This document shows positions 1 through 5,872 of a DNA stretch of 5,872 nt, piece after piece. The stretch comes from DASZHJ01 sp035541215. Lineage in GTDB: Bacteria > Pseudomonadota > Alphaproteobacteria > ATCC43930 > CGMCC-115725. Where the stretch lies: assembly GCA_035541215.1 (NCBI GenBank), contig DATKNV010000086.1, positions 1 through 5,872 of the forward strand, given 5' to 3'. Made by a program: the position numbers and the translations under genes. The notes beneath the pieces are model-generated. The model made no database searches. It worked only from the letters and a program-made list of their open reading frames with translations, and had not been told where the DNA came from. Each line of letters begins with the position of its first letter. Position 1 is the first letter of the stretch.

Positions 1-1268
<1,268 letters not shown>

Positions 1269-1270
1269 GG

Positions 1271-1278
1271 CCACCTCT
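1271..1278 (-). promoter_or_regulatory. dnaK ribosome binding site
   Basis: Read on the minus strand, AGAGGTGG lies just before the ATG, with the GAGG core 5 bases from the start codon. It is the clearest Shine-Dalgarno in the window and confirms the dnaK start. hrcA, grpE and rdgB have no comparable site. Confidence 0.75.
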
Positions 1279-1288
1279 TGCTGTCGGC

Positions 1289-1370
1289 GGGTTCCCCGGA
1301 GCCCGGAACGGCGCTCACCGGAACCCCCTTGAATTCTGCGGCTCGCCCGACCCCTGGGGCCGCGCGAGCC
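1289..1370 (-). promoter_or_regulatory. Structured 5' leader of dnaK (two inverted repeats)
   Basis: The predicted ~100-base untranslated leader of dnaK contains two inverted repeats. The first pairs GGCTCGC with GCGAGCC (1340-1346 with 1364-1370), with a further CCC/GGG pairing possible inside. It would sit at the very 5' end of the transcript. The second pairs GGGTTCC with GGAACCC (1289-1295 with 1320-1326) around a 24-base interior. The Shine-Dalgarno lies 3' of both and is not in either stem, so these could stabilise the mRNA. A thermosensor role is not shown by the sequence. In DNA this rich in G and C, 7-bp inverted repeats also arise by chance. Confidence 0.35.
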
Positions 1371-1377
1371 TCCGTGG

Positions 1378-1408
1378 ATATAGGGAGGGCCGTTTCGGGG
1401 CGCAACCC
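1378..1408 (-). promoter_or_regulatory. Sigma-32 (RpoH)-type heat-shock promoter of dnaK
   Basis: On the minus strand a -35-like GGGTTGCG (1408-1401, core GTTG at 1406-1403) is followed after 17 bases by CCCTATAT (1385-1378). The -10 element differs from the E. coli RpoH consensus CCCCATNT at one position and resembles the CYTATNT form reported for alphaproteobacteria. The -35 core has G where the consensus has C (CTTG). The predicted transcription start is near 1371, giving a leader of about 100 bases. Element match and spacing are seen directly; use by RpoH is inferred from the gene behind it. Confidence 0.7.
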
Positions 1409-1416
1409 GTATCTCG

Positions 1417-1440
1417 CCCGGAAAATTACGCTTTTCGGGG
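1417..1440. promoter_or_regulatory. Imperfect inverted repeat in the dnaK / DUF1848 divergent region
   Basis: CCCGGAAAA, a six-base spacer TTACGC, then TTTTCGGGG. The arms pair as five bases (GAAAA/TTTTC), one G-G mismatch, then three more pairs (CCC/GGG). It lies just upstream of the dnaK -35 element and 36 bases before the DUF1848 ATG, a position suited to an operator or upstream site for either promoter. The A/T-rich core stands out from the GC-rich surroundings. No known operator consensus is recognised, and it is not a CIRCE element. Confidence 0.3.
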
Positions 1441-1461
1441 GTTCCGGGCCCTTCCGCGGGT

Positions 1462-1467
1462 TAAAAT
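1462..1467 (+). promoter_or_regulatory. Possible -10 element of the DUF1848 gene
   Basis: TAAAAT matches the sigma-70 -10 consensus at five of six positions and ends 9 bases before the ATG at 1477, so transcription would begin within a few bases of the start codon. No convincing -35 hexamer is found 16-18 bases upstream. AGGGG at 1470-1474 could act as a Shine-Dalgarno, but it is only two bases from the ATG, too close to be typical. A weak or leaderless promoter is the best reading. Confidence 0.3.
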
Positions 1468-1476
1468 CCAGGGGTC

Positions 1477-2322
1477 ATGATCGTCTCCGCCAGCTACCGG
1501 ACGGATATTCCGGCCTTTCATGGCCGCTGGCTCCTGGAGCGCCTCGCGGCGGGCCATGCCGAGGTCCGGAACCCCTATGGCGGCGCCCCCTATCGGGTGT
1601 CGCTCGCCAAGGGTAAGGTCTCGGGGTTCGTGCTCTGGACCCGGAACCTGAAGCCGCTCTTCGCCCATCTCCCGGAGATCGCGGCGCGCGCCCCCTTTAC
1701 GGTGCAATTCACGGTGACGGGCTACCCCCGAGCGCTCGAGCCGGGAGTGATCGCGGAGGGGGCGGCGGTGGCCCAGCTTCGGGGGGTGCGGCGCGACTGG
1801 GGTCCGCGGGCCGCGGTCTGGCGCTATGACCCCATCCTCGTGACCTCGCTCACGCCCTTGGAGGCGCACCGCGAGAGCTTCGCCCGCATTGCTACGGCGC
1901 TGCGGGGCTCGGTCGACGAGGTCGTGGTGTCTTTCGCCGACCTCTACCGCAAGACCGCGCGGAACCTGGGGGCGGCAGCCGAGCAACACGGCTTCACTTG
2001 GCGCGATCCCGAGCCCGGGGAGAAGCGCTCGCTATTGGTGGAGCTCGCGGCGATTGCCGCCGAGAGCCGCATGCGCCTCACCCTCTGCACCGAGCCCGCG
2101 CTTGCGACGGATGGGATCGAGCCTGCGCGCTGCATTGACGCCGAGCGCCTATCCGACGTCGCCGGGCGCCCGATCCTCGCGCGCGAGAAGGGCAACCGCC
2201 CCGGATGCCTCTGCGCGGAGTCCCGCGACATCGGCGCCTACGACACCTGCGCCCAGGGCTGTGTCTATTGCTATGCGGTCTCGAATTCGGAGCGGGCCGC
2301 AGAATCCCTCTCCCGCCGTTAG
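1477..2322 (+). CDS. DUF1848-family protein with C-terminal cysteine cluster
   Basis: A 281-residue soluble protein, recognised as DUF1848 from the N-terminal SASYRTDIPAFHGRWL (residues 4-19), VSLAKGKVSGFVLWTRN (41-57), QFTVTGYPRALEPG (77-90), WRYDPI (115-120) and the C-terminal CLCAESRDIGAYDTC...GCVYCYA block. Five cysteines form C244-x-C246 and C258-x3-C262-x2-C265. The latter has the spacing of a radical SAM 4Fe-4S motif but sits at the C-terminus instead of the N-terminus. Biochemical function is unknown; an iron-sulfur or radical SAM-related activity is an inference from cysteine spacing. No signal peptide or membrane segment is seen. The ATG is chosen because the family's N-terminus starts right there. 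It runs opposite to its grpE and dnaK neighbours. The last five codons (SLSRR) and the TAG lie inside a palindromic repeat, so the native tail was probably replaced or extended by it. The cysteine cluster is intact. Confidence 0.88.
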   Translation: MIVSASYRTDIPAFHGRWLLERLAAGHAEVRNPYGGAPYRVSLAKGKVSGFVLWTRNLKPLFAHLPEIAARAPFTVQFTVTGYPRALEPGVIAEGAAVAQLRGVRRDWGPRAAVWRYDPILVTSLTPLEAHRESFARIATALRGSVDEVVVSFADLYRKTARNLGAAAEQHGFTWRDPEPGEKRSLLVELAAIAAESRMRLTLCTEPALATDGIEPARCIDAERLSDVAGRPILAREKGNRPGCLCAESRDIGAYDTCAQGCVYCYAVSNSERAAESLSRR

Positions 2323-2453
2323 GCGGGAGAGGAAGGGGCCCGCGCGTAGCGCGGGAAGGTGAGGGTGGACGCCTAGGGACGCTCGACCACCCTCACCCTC
2401 CCATTGCTTCGCAATGGGCCCCAACCCTCTCCCGCGCCGCGCGCGGGAGAGGG
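2306..2453. repeat. Composite palindromic intergenic repeat (REP/BIME-like)
   Basis: Five adjacent hairpins in 148 bases: CCTCTCCCGCC/GGCGGGAGAGG (2307-2317 with 2322-2332, 11 bp, loop GTTA); CCCGCGC/GCGCGGG (2339-2345 with 2349-2355, 7 bp, loop GTA); GGTGAGGGTGG/CCACCCTCACC (2358-2368 with 2387-2397, 11 bp, 18-base loop); CCCATTGC/GCAATGGG (2400-2407 with 2411-2418, 8 bp, loop TTC); and CCCTCTCCCGCGC/GCGCGGGAGAGGG (2425-2437 with 2441-2453, 13 bp, loop CGC). GGGGCCC at 2335-2341 also pairs with GGGCCCC at 2416-2422, so the unit is roughly symmetric about 2377 and could fold as one branched structure. The 'CCCTCTCCCGC...GCGGGAGAGGG...GGTGAGGG' vocabulary resembles dispersed intergenic repeats of alphaproteobacterial genomes. 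It separates two convergent genes. Confidence 0.85.
2425..2453 (-). terminator. Possible terminator hairpin of the hrcA-grpE transcript
   Basis: The 13-bp G/C-only-plus-two-A/T stem with a three-base loop starts 3 bases past the grpE stop codon. A transcript coming from grpE would form it at once, with the other hairpins behind it. It lacks a U-tract (the following bases read TTGGGG on the minus strand), so it is not a canonical intrinsic terminator. It may instead protect the 3' end or pause polymerase. The facing hairpin at 2307-2332 could do the same for the DUF1848 transcript. Confidence 0.4.
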
Positions 2454-2456
2454 AGG

Positions 2457-3056
2457 TTAGACCACCTCGTCGAAGCGCTCCTTCGGCGGCTCCGGGGGCT
2501 TCGCCTCGCCTTTGGCGACGCCGACCATGGCGGGGCGGAGGAGGCGGTCGTGGAGGACGTAGCCGGGCTGGAGCACCTCGACCACCGTGCCCGCGGGCTT
2601 CCCGGTGTTCTCGGCCTCGAAGATCGCCTGATGGAAGTTGTGGTCGAAGCGCTCGCCCTTGGGGTCGATGCGGCGGATGCCGTGGCGCTCGAAGGCCGCG
2701 AGCAGCGTGCGCTCGGTCGCGGCCACGCCCGCGAGCAGGTTCCGCGTGAGCTCGTCCTTCGCCTGCGCCTCCGGCATGTGCTCGATCGCGCGGCGGAGAT
2801 TGTCGGCGGCATCGAGCAGGTCCTTCGCGAAATTCGCGACCGCGTATTTGCGGGCGTCGTCGCGCTCGCGCTCCGCGCGGCGGCGCACGTTCTCAACCTC
2901 CGCGAGCGCGCGGAGCAGGCGATCCTTGAGATCGGCCGCCTCGGCCTCGGCCTGGGCGATCTGCGTCTCGAGCGAGGGCGGCGCTTCCGCCCCCTGCTGT
3001 GCCTCCGCCGCCTCGGCCGCCTCATTGCGGCCATTGCCATTCTTGCTGTCGCTCAT
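2457..3056 (-). CDS. grpE: Nucleotide-exchange factor GrpE
   Basis: Cytosolic co-chaperone that releases ADP from DnaK and so resets the Hsp70 cycle. At 199 residues it has the usual length (E. coli 197). An acidic, Ala/Glu-rich disordered N-terminus (1-30) leads into the long dimerising helix of about residues 30-75 (LETQIAQAEAEAADLKDRLLRALAEVENVRRRAERERDDARKYAV region). The C-terminal beta domain carries the family signature: PKGERFDHNFHQAIF at 132-146 and GTVVEVLQPGYVLHDRLLRPAMVGVAKG from 156. It lies 32 bases downstream of hrcA on the same strand and is probably co-transcribed. Its upstream bases show no strong Shine-Dalgarno, so the ATG start rests on the N-terminus and on the position just after hrcA. 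Its stop abuts the palindromic repeat. dnaK is on the same strand but separated by an opposing gene. Confidence 0.97.
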   Translation of the reverse strand: MSDSKNGNGRNEAAEAAEAQQGAEAPPSLETQIAQAEAEAADLKDRLLRALAEVENVRRRAERERDDARKYAVANFAKDLLDAADNLRRAIEHMPEAQAKDELTRNLLAGVAATERTLLAAFERHGIRRIDPKGERFDHNFHQAIFEAENTGKPAGTVVEVLQPGYVLHDRLLRPAMVGVAKGEAKPPEPPKERFDEVV

Positions 3057-3088
3057 GGGTTGCTCGTATCGCTCCGAAGAAATGAGAG

Positions 3089-4147
3089 TTAGCCGAGGAG
3101 GCGCCCCACCACCTTCGCGGTGTAGTCGACGAGGGGGATGATGCGCGCGTAATTGATGCGCGTGGGCCCGATGACGCCGATCGCTCCCACGACCTGCTCG
3201 CGGCTGTTGGCGTAGGGTGCCACGATCACGGAACAGCCCGCGACGCCGAAGAGCGCGTTGTCGGCGCCGATGAAGATCTGCACTCCCTCGCCTTCGCGCG
3301 CGGAATCCAGGAGCTTCAGCATGGTCTGCTTGGTCTCGAGCATGTCGAAGAGAGTGCGGAGCCGCTCGAGGTCCGCGAGCGCCGTCACGTCCTCCAGCAG
3401 CTTCGCCTGTCCGCGCACGATCAAGGCCGAGCCCTCCTCGCCCCCGGCCCAGGAGGCGAGCCCCGCCTCGATCACCTTGCGCGTCAATTCGTCGAGCTGG
3501 GCGCGCTGGCTGTCGATGTCGGCGGCGAGCTGCGCCTTCGCCTCCTCGATGGTGCGGCCGACGAGGCGGGCATTGAGGTAATTGCTGGCCTGCACGAGGA
3601 CGGAGGGGGGCACGCCCAGCGGCACCTCGACGATGCGGTTCTCGACGAGCCCGTCCTCGGTCACGACCACCACGAGCGCGCGGCCCGGCGCGATCGGCAC
3701 GAATTCGAGATGGCGGAGCGGGCGCTCGGTCTTGGGCGCGAGCACGAGGCCCGCGCAGCGCGAGAGGCCCGCGAGCGTCGCGGTCGCCTCCTCGAGCGCC
3801 TTGGCAAGGCTCATCCCCGCGGCGGCGCAGCGCGCCTCGATCGCCTCGCGCTCCTCCTCGGAGAGGCCGCCGATCTCGAGGATGCCGTTGACGAAGAGGC
3901 GGAGGCCCGCCTCGGTCGGAAGCCGCCCCGCCGAGGTGTGCGGGGCATAGAGGAGCCCCGCCTCCTCGAGGTCCGCCATCACGTTCCGGATCGTCGCGGG
4001 CGAGAGCTCGAGGCCCGAGCGGCGCGAGAGCGTGCGCGAGCCCACGGGCTCTCCGGTCTCGACATAGGCGTCGACGATCTGCCGGAAAATCTCGCGGCTG
4101 CGCTCGTTTAGCTCGCTGATCAAGGGTTTAGGAACGGGCGGTGTCAT
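3089..4147 (-). CDS. hrcA: Heat-inducible transcription repressor HrcA
   Basis: DNA-binding repressor of heat-shock genes that binds the CIRCE inverted repeat, usually in front of groESL, and depends on GroEL for activity. The product is 352 residues, normal for the family. The N-terminal winged helix-turn-helix runs from about 12 to 85: LNERSREIFRQIVDAYVETG, EPVGSRTLSRRSGLELSPAT, IRNVMADLEEAGLLYAPHTS and AGRLPTEAGLRLFV. A GAF-like central domain and dimerisation region follow. The C-terminus has the conserved IGPTRINYARIIPLVDYTA at 326-344. The reading frame stays open far upstream, but that extension is antisense to rph and rdgB. The ATG at 4147 gives the normal family N-terminus. The first of two genes with grpE, behind a promoter so close to the ATG that the mRNA may be leaderless. 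No Shine-Dalgarno is visible. Confidence 0.96.
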   Translation of the reverse strand: MTPPVPKPLISELNERSREIFRQIVDAYVETGEPVGSRTLSRRSGLELSPATIRNVMADLEEAGLLYAPHTSAGRLPTEAGLRLFVNGILEIGGLSEEEREAIEARCAAAGMSLAKALEEATATLAGLSRCAGLVLAPKTERPLRHLEFVPIAPGRALVVVVTEDGLVENRIVEVPLGVPPSVLVQASNYLNARLVGRTIEEAKAQLAADIDSQRAQLDELTRKVIEAGLASWAGGEEGSALIVRGQAKLLEDVTALADLERLRTLFDMLETKQTMLKLLDSAREGEGVQIFIGADNALFGVAGCSVIVAPYANSREQVVGAIGVIGPTRINYARIIPLVDYTAKVVGRLLG

Positions 4148-4156
4148 GCCCGTGGG

Positions 4157-4185
4157 AATGTAGGGAGGGGTCCCGGGAGCGTCAA
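4157..4185 (-). promoter_or_regulatory. Sigma-70-type promoter of hrcA-grpE
   Basis: On the minus strand TTGACG (4185-4180) is separated by 17 bases from TACATT (4162-4157). The -35 matches TTGACA at five of six positions and the -10 matches TATAAT at four of six, with ideal spacing. The -10 ends only 9 bases before the hrcA ATG, so the predicted transcription start (about 4150) is within about 3 bases of the start codon. No RpoH-type element or CIRCE repeat is seen here. Confidence 0.65.
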
Positions 4186-4204
4186 CCGGCGGCGGAGCGC
4201 GGCC

Positions 4205-4233
4205 TTTACGGATCGGCGCCGCCGCACTACGGT
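4205..4233 (+). promoter_or_regulatory. Weak candidate promoter for rph-rdgB-hemW
   Basis: TTTACG (4205-4210), 17 bases, then TACGGT (4228-4233). The -35 matches consensus at four of six positions and the -10 at three of six. It is placed sensibly, 34 bases before the rph ATG and divergent from the hrcA promoter, but the match is weak. Another sigma factor or an unrecognised element could be used. The only ribosome-binding candidate is a GAG-type stretch around 4252-4258. Confidence 0.25.
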
Positions 4234-4267
4234 CGCGGCCGACCTTGAACCAGAGCGAGCTCCGCCC

Positions 4268-4987
4268 ATGCCGCGCCCCTCCGGCCGCGCCCCCAACGAG
4301 ATGCGCCCGATCGCGCTCGAGCCCGGTTTTGCAAAATACGCCGAAGGCTCCTGCCTCGCGCGCTTCGGCGACACGCACGTGATCTGCGCCGCGACCGTGG
4401 AGGACCGCGTACCGCCCTTCCTGCGCAACACCGGGTCCGGCTGGATCACCGCGGAATACGGGATGCTCCCGCGCTCGACCCACACCCGCACCGACCGCGA
4501 GGCGAGCCGCGGCAAGCAGAGCGGCCGCACCCAGGAGATCCAGCGCCTGATCGGGCGGTCGCTGCGCACGGTCACCGACCTCAAAGCCTTGGGCGAGCGC
4601 CAGGTGCGCATCGACTGCGACGTCATCCAGGCCGACGGCGGAACCCGGACCGCGGCGATCACCGGCAGCTTCGTGGCGCTGCACCGGGCGCTGAACGGCC
4701 TGGTCAAAGACGGCAAGCTCGCGAAGCTGCCGCTGGCCGACCATGTCGCGGCGATCTCGTGCGGCATCTTTCAGGGAACGCCCGTGCTCGACCTCGACTA
4801 CGCCGAAGATTCGACGGCGGAGGCCGACGCAAATTTCGTACTGACCGGGTCCGGCAAAATCATCGAGGTCCAGGGCACGGCCGAGCGTGCGCCGTTCAGC
4901 GACGACGAGCTGCTGGCGCTGCTCAGGCTCGCCCGCAAGGGGGTCGATGAGCTGATCGCCCGGCAGAAAAAAGCGCTTGGTCTTTAG
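4268..4987 (+). CDS. rph: Ribonuclease PH
   Basis: Phosphorolytic 3'-to-5' exoribonuclease that trims the 3' ends of tRNA precursors and other RNAs, acting as a hexameric ring of trimer-of-dimers in the cytosol. The 239-residue product is full length (E. coli family ~238). Signatures: N-terminal RPSGRAPNEMRPI (3-15); GDTHVICAATVEDRVPPFLR (34-53); WITAEYGMLPRSTHTR (59-74); the phosphate-binding SGRTQEIQRLIGRSLR at 85-100 (Arg87); DGGTRTAAITGSFVAL at 123-138; and the acidic active-site segment LDLDYAEDSTAEADANFV at 174-191. The start is supported by this standard N-terminus. First gene of a compact operon: only 6 bases separate its stop from rdgB. It is transcribed divergently from hrcA, a neighbourhood common in alphaproteobacteria. 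Confidence 0.97.
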   Translation: MPRPSGRAPNEMRPIALEPGFAKYAEGSCLARFGDTHVICAATVEDRVPPFLRNTGSGWITAEYGMLPRSTHTRTDREASRGKQSGRTQEIQRLIGRSLRTVTDLKALGERQVRIDCDVIQADGGTRTAAITGSFVALHRALNGLVKDGKLAKLPLADHVAAISCGIFQGTPVLDLDYAEDSTAEADANFVLTGSGKIIEVQGTAERAPFSDDELLALLRLARKGVDELIARQKKALGL

Positions 4988-4993
4988 CCCCTC

Positions 4994-5605
4994 ATGGCGC
5001 GGAAATTTACCGAGAAGACGCTCGTCATCGCCAGCCACAACCAGGGCAAGGTGCGCGAGATCGGCGAGCTCCTGGCGCCGTTCGGCATCGATGTGGTGTC
5101 GGCCGGAGCCCTCGGTCTCGCCGAACCGGAGGAGACCGGCACAACCTTCGAAGCCAATGCCGAGCTCAAGGCGCGCGCCGCCGCCGATGCCGCCAAGCTG
5201 CCGGCACTCGCCGATGATTCCGGGGTGGTGGTCCCGGCACTCGGCGGCGATCCCGGAATCTACTCGGCGCGCTGGGCCGGGCCGACCAAAGATTTCGCGA
5301 TCGCGATGCGGAAAGTCGAAGACGCACTCTCGACCAAGGGCCCCGGCGACCGGGGCGCTGCCTTTGTCGCAGTGCTCGCCCTGGCTTGGCCGGACGGCGA
5401 TATCGAGCTGTTCCGCGGCGAGGTGCACGGGACCTTGGTGTGGCCGCCGCGCGGCAGCAAGGGCTTCGGTTACGACCCGATGTTCGTGCCGGACGGCTAC
5501 ACCTTGACCTTCGGCGAGATGGATCCGGCGGCCAAGCACGCGATCAGCCATCGTGCCCGCGCCTTCGCCAAGCTGGTCGATGCCTGCTTCAAGCCGCAGG
5601 GCTAG
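4994..5605 (+). CDS. rdgB: Non-canonical purine NTP pyrophosphatase (dITP/XTP pyrophosphatase, RdgB/HAM1 family)
   Basis: Hydrolyses ITP, dITP and XTP to the monophosphate and pyrophosphate, keeping deaminated purines out of DNA and RNA; a cytosolic homodimer requiring Mg2+. The 203-residue product has normal length. All family motifs are present: ASHNQGKVRE at 13-22 (substrate phosphate binding), TTFEANAELKA at 50-60, ADDSG at 73-77 with the metal/catalytic acids, GIYSARWAG at 88-96, GFGYDPMF at 157-164, EMDPAAKHAISHRARA at 175-190. The second gene of the rph operon, it starts 6 bases after rph and ends 4 bases before hemW, so the three are almost certainly co-transcribed. No strong Shine-Dalgarno precedes it, which suggests translational coupling with rph. 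Confidence 0.96.
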   Translation: MARKFTEKTLVIASHNQGKVREIGELLAPFGIDVVSAGALGLAEPEETGTTFEANAELKARAAADAAKLPALADDSGVVVPALGGDPGIYSARWAGPTKDFAIAMRKVEDALSTKGPGDRGAAFVAVLALAWPDGDIELFRGEVHGTLVWPPRGSKGFGYDPMFVPDGYTLTFGEMDPAAKHAISHRARAFAKLVDACFKPQG

Positions 5606-5609
5606 TCCT

Positions 5610-5872
5610 ATGACGGAGCCTGGCTTCGCGATCTACGTGCACTGGCCGTTCTGCCGGTCGAAGTGCCCGTACTGCGATTTCAACAGCCACGTGCGCGAGC
5701 GCATCGACGAACAGGCCTGGGAGCGGGCGTTACTGGCCGAGCTCGACCATTATGCCGCGCAAACTCAAGGCCGGACGGTCACATCGATCTTCTTCGGCGG
5801 CGGCACGCCGTCCTTGATGGCGCCCGCGACCACCGCCGCCGTGCTCGAGCGCATCGCCGCACGCTGGCGCGT
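5610..5872 (+). CDS. hemW: Heme chaperone HemW (radical SAM, HemN-like), N-terminal 87 codons, truncated by the right window edge
   Basis: Radical SAM family protein once annotated as oxygen-independent coproporphyrinogen III oxidase; HemW-type members bind heme and deliver it to membrane respiratory proteins. Present here are FAIYVHWPFCRSKCPYCDFNSH (residues 6-27) with the C15-x3-C19-x2-C22 4Fe-4S motif, and the glycine-rich SAM-binding IFFGGGTPSLM (60-70). The short N-terminus leading straight into YVHWPFC, and the position directly after rdgB, favour HemW over HemN, which has a longer N-terminal extension. The missing C-terminal part would decide it. The ATG at 5610 lies 4 bases after the rdgB stop. 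Confidence 0.9.
   Translation, partial: MTEPGFAIYVHWPFCRSKCPYCDFNSHVRERIDEQAWERALLAELDHYAAQTQGRTVTSIFFGGGTPSLMAPATTAAVLERIAARWR

Noticed and set aside
1426..1989. 187-codon minus-strand frame opposite the DUF1848 gene start
   Set aside because: DUF1848 motifs are clear on the plus strand, and this frame crosses the dnaK promoter region with no family resemblance.
2306..2453. CRISPR array or phage attachment site
   Set aside because: The repeated units are inverted hairpins of different lengths, not direct repeats with unique spacers. There is no tRNA gene, integrase or direct-repeat pair nearby.
2205..3092. 295-codon plus-strand frame overlapping the DUF1848 end, the repeat and grpE
   Set aside because: It is antisense to grpE and out of frame with the DUF1848 gene. 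Its translation is Arg/Leu/Gly-rich low complexity without a recognisable domain.
4148..5551. Long minus-strand open frame extending hrcA upstream to 820 codons, apparently a fusion
   Set aside because: The extension is antisense to rph and rdgB, both full-length with all family motifs. HrcA starts normally at the ATG at 4147, with a promoter directly in front.
4268..5872. rph-rdgB-hemW as an unusual gene cluster
   Set aside because: This order with hrcA-grpE divergent is an ordinary alphaproteobacterial arrangement, and all visible catalytic motifs are intact.

Overview
The window is GC-rich chromosomal DNA with the gene content and order of an alphaproteobacterium, most likely a Rhodospirillales-type lineage. 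That placement is inferred from protein flavour, a sigma-32-type promoter, the hrcA-grpE-dnaK / rph neighbourhood and a REP-like 'CCCTCTCCCGC...' repeat. It is a housekeeping region, not an island. It holds seven protein genes, two of them cut by the window edges, and no RNA gene, insertion sequence or CRISPR array that I can see. No gap between genes exceeds 300 bases.

Layout. Bases 1-1268 (minus strand) carry the first 422 codons of dnaK (Hsp70). Its upstream region (1269-1476) holds a good sigma-32-like promoter and a leader with inverted repeats. It is shared with a divergent plus-strand gene (1477-2322) for a DUF1848-family protein with a C-terminal cysteine cluster. Bases 2306-2453 form a composite palindromic repeat between that gene and grpE, which converges on it. 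The repeat supplies the last codons and stop of the DUF1848 gene and ends three bases from the grpE stop. grpE (2457-3056) and hrcA (3089-4147), both minus strand, form a stress-regulated pair behind a sigma-70-like promoter very close to the hrcA ATG. Divergent from hrcA runs a tightly packed plus-strand operon: rph (4268-4987), rdgB (4994-5605) and the start of hemW (5610 to the right edge).

How the genes fit together. HrcA is the heat-shock repressor, GrpE the nucleotide-exchange factor and DnaK the chaperone that GrpE resets, so the minus-strand set is a split heat-shock locus. The plus-strand set combines tRNA 3' processing (RNase PH), nucleotide-pool cleaning (ITP/XTP pyrophosphatase) and a heme chaperone of the radical SAM family. 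The odd element is the DUF1848 gene plus repeat lying between grpE and dnaK in the opposite direction. I found no convincing undescribed multi-gene system. The points most worth a second look are the DUF1848 protein with its radical-SAM-like motif at the wrong end, the repeat into which its stop codon is built, and the probable leaderless start of hrcA.
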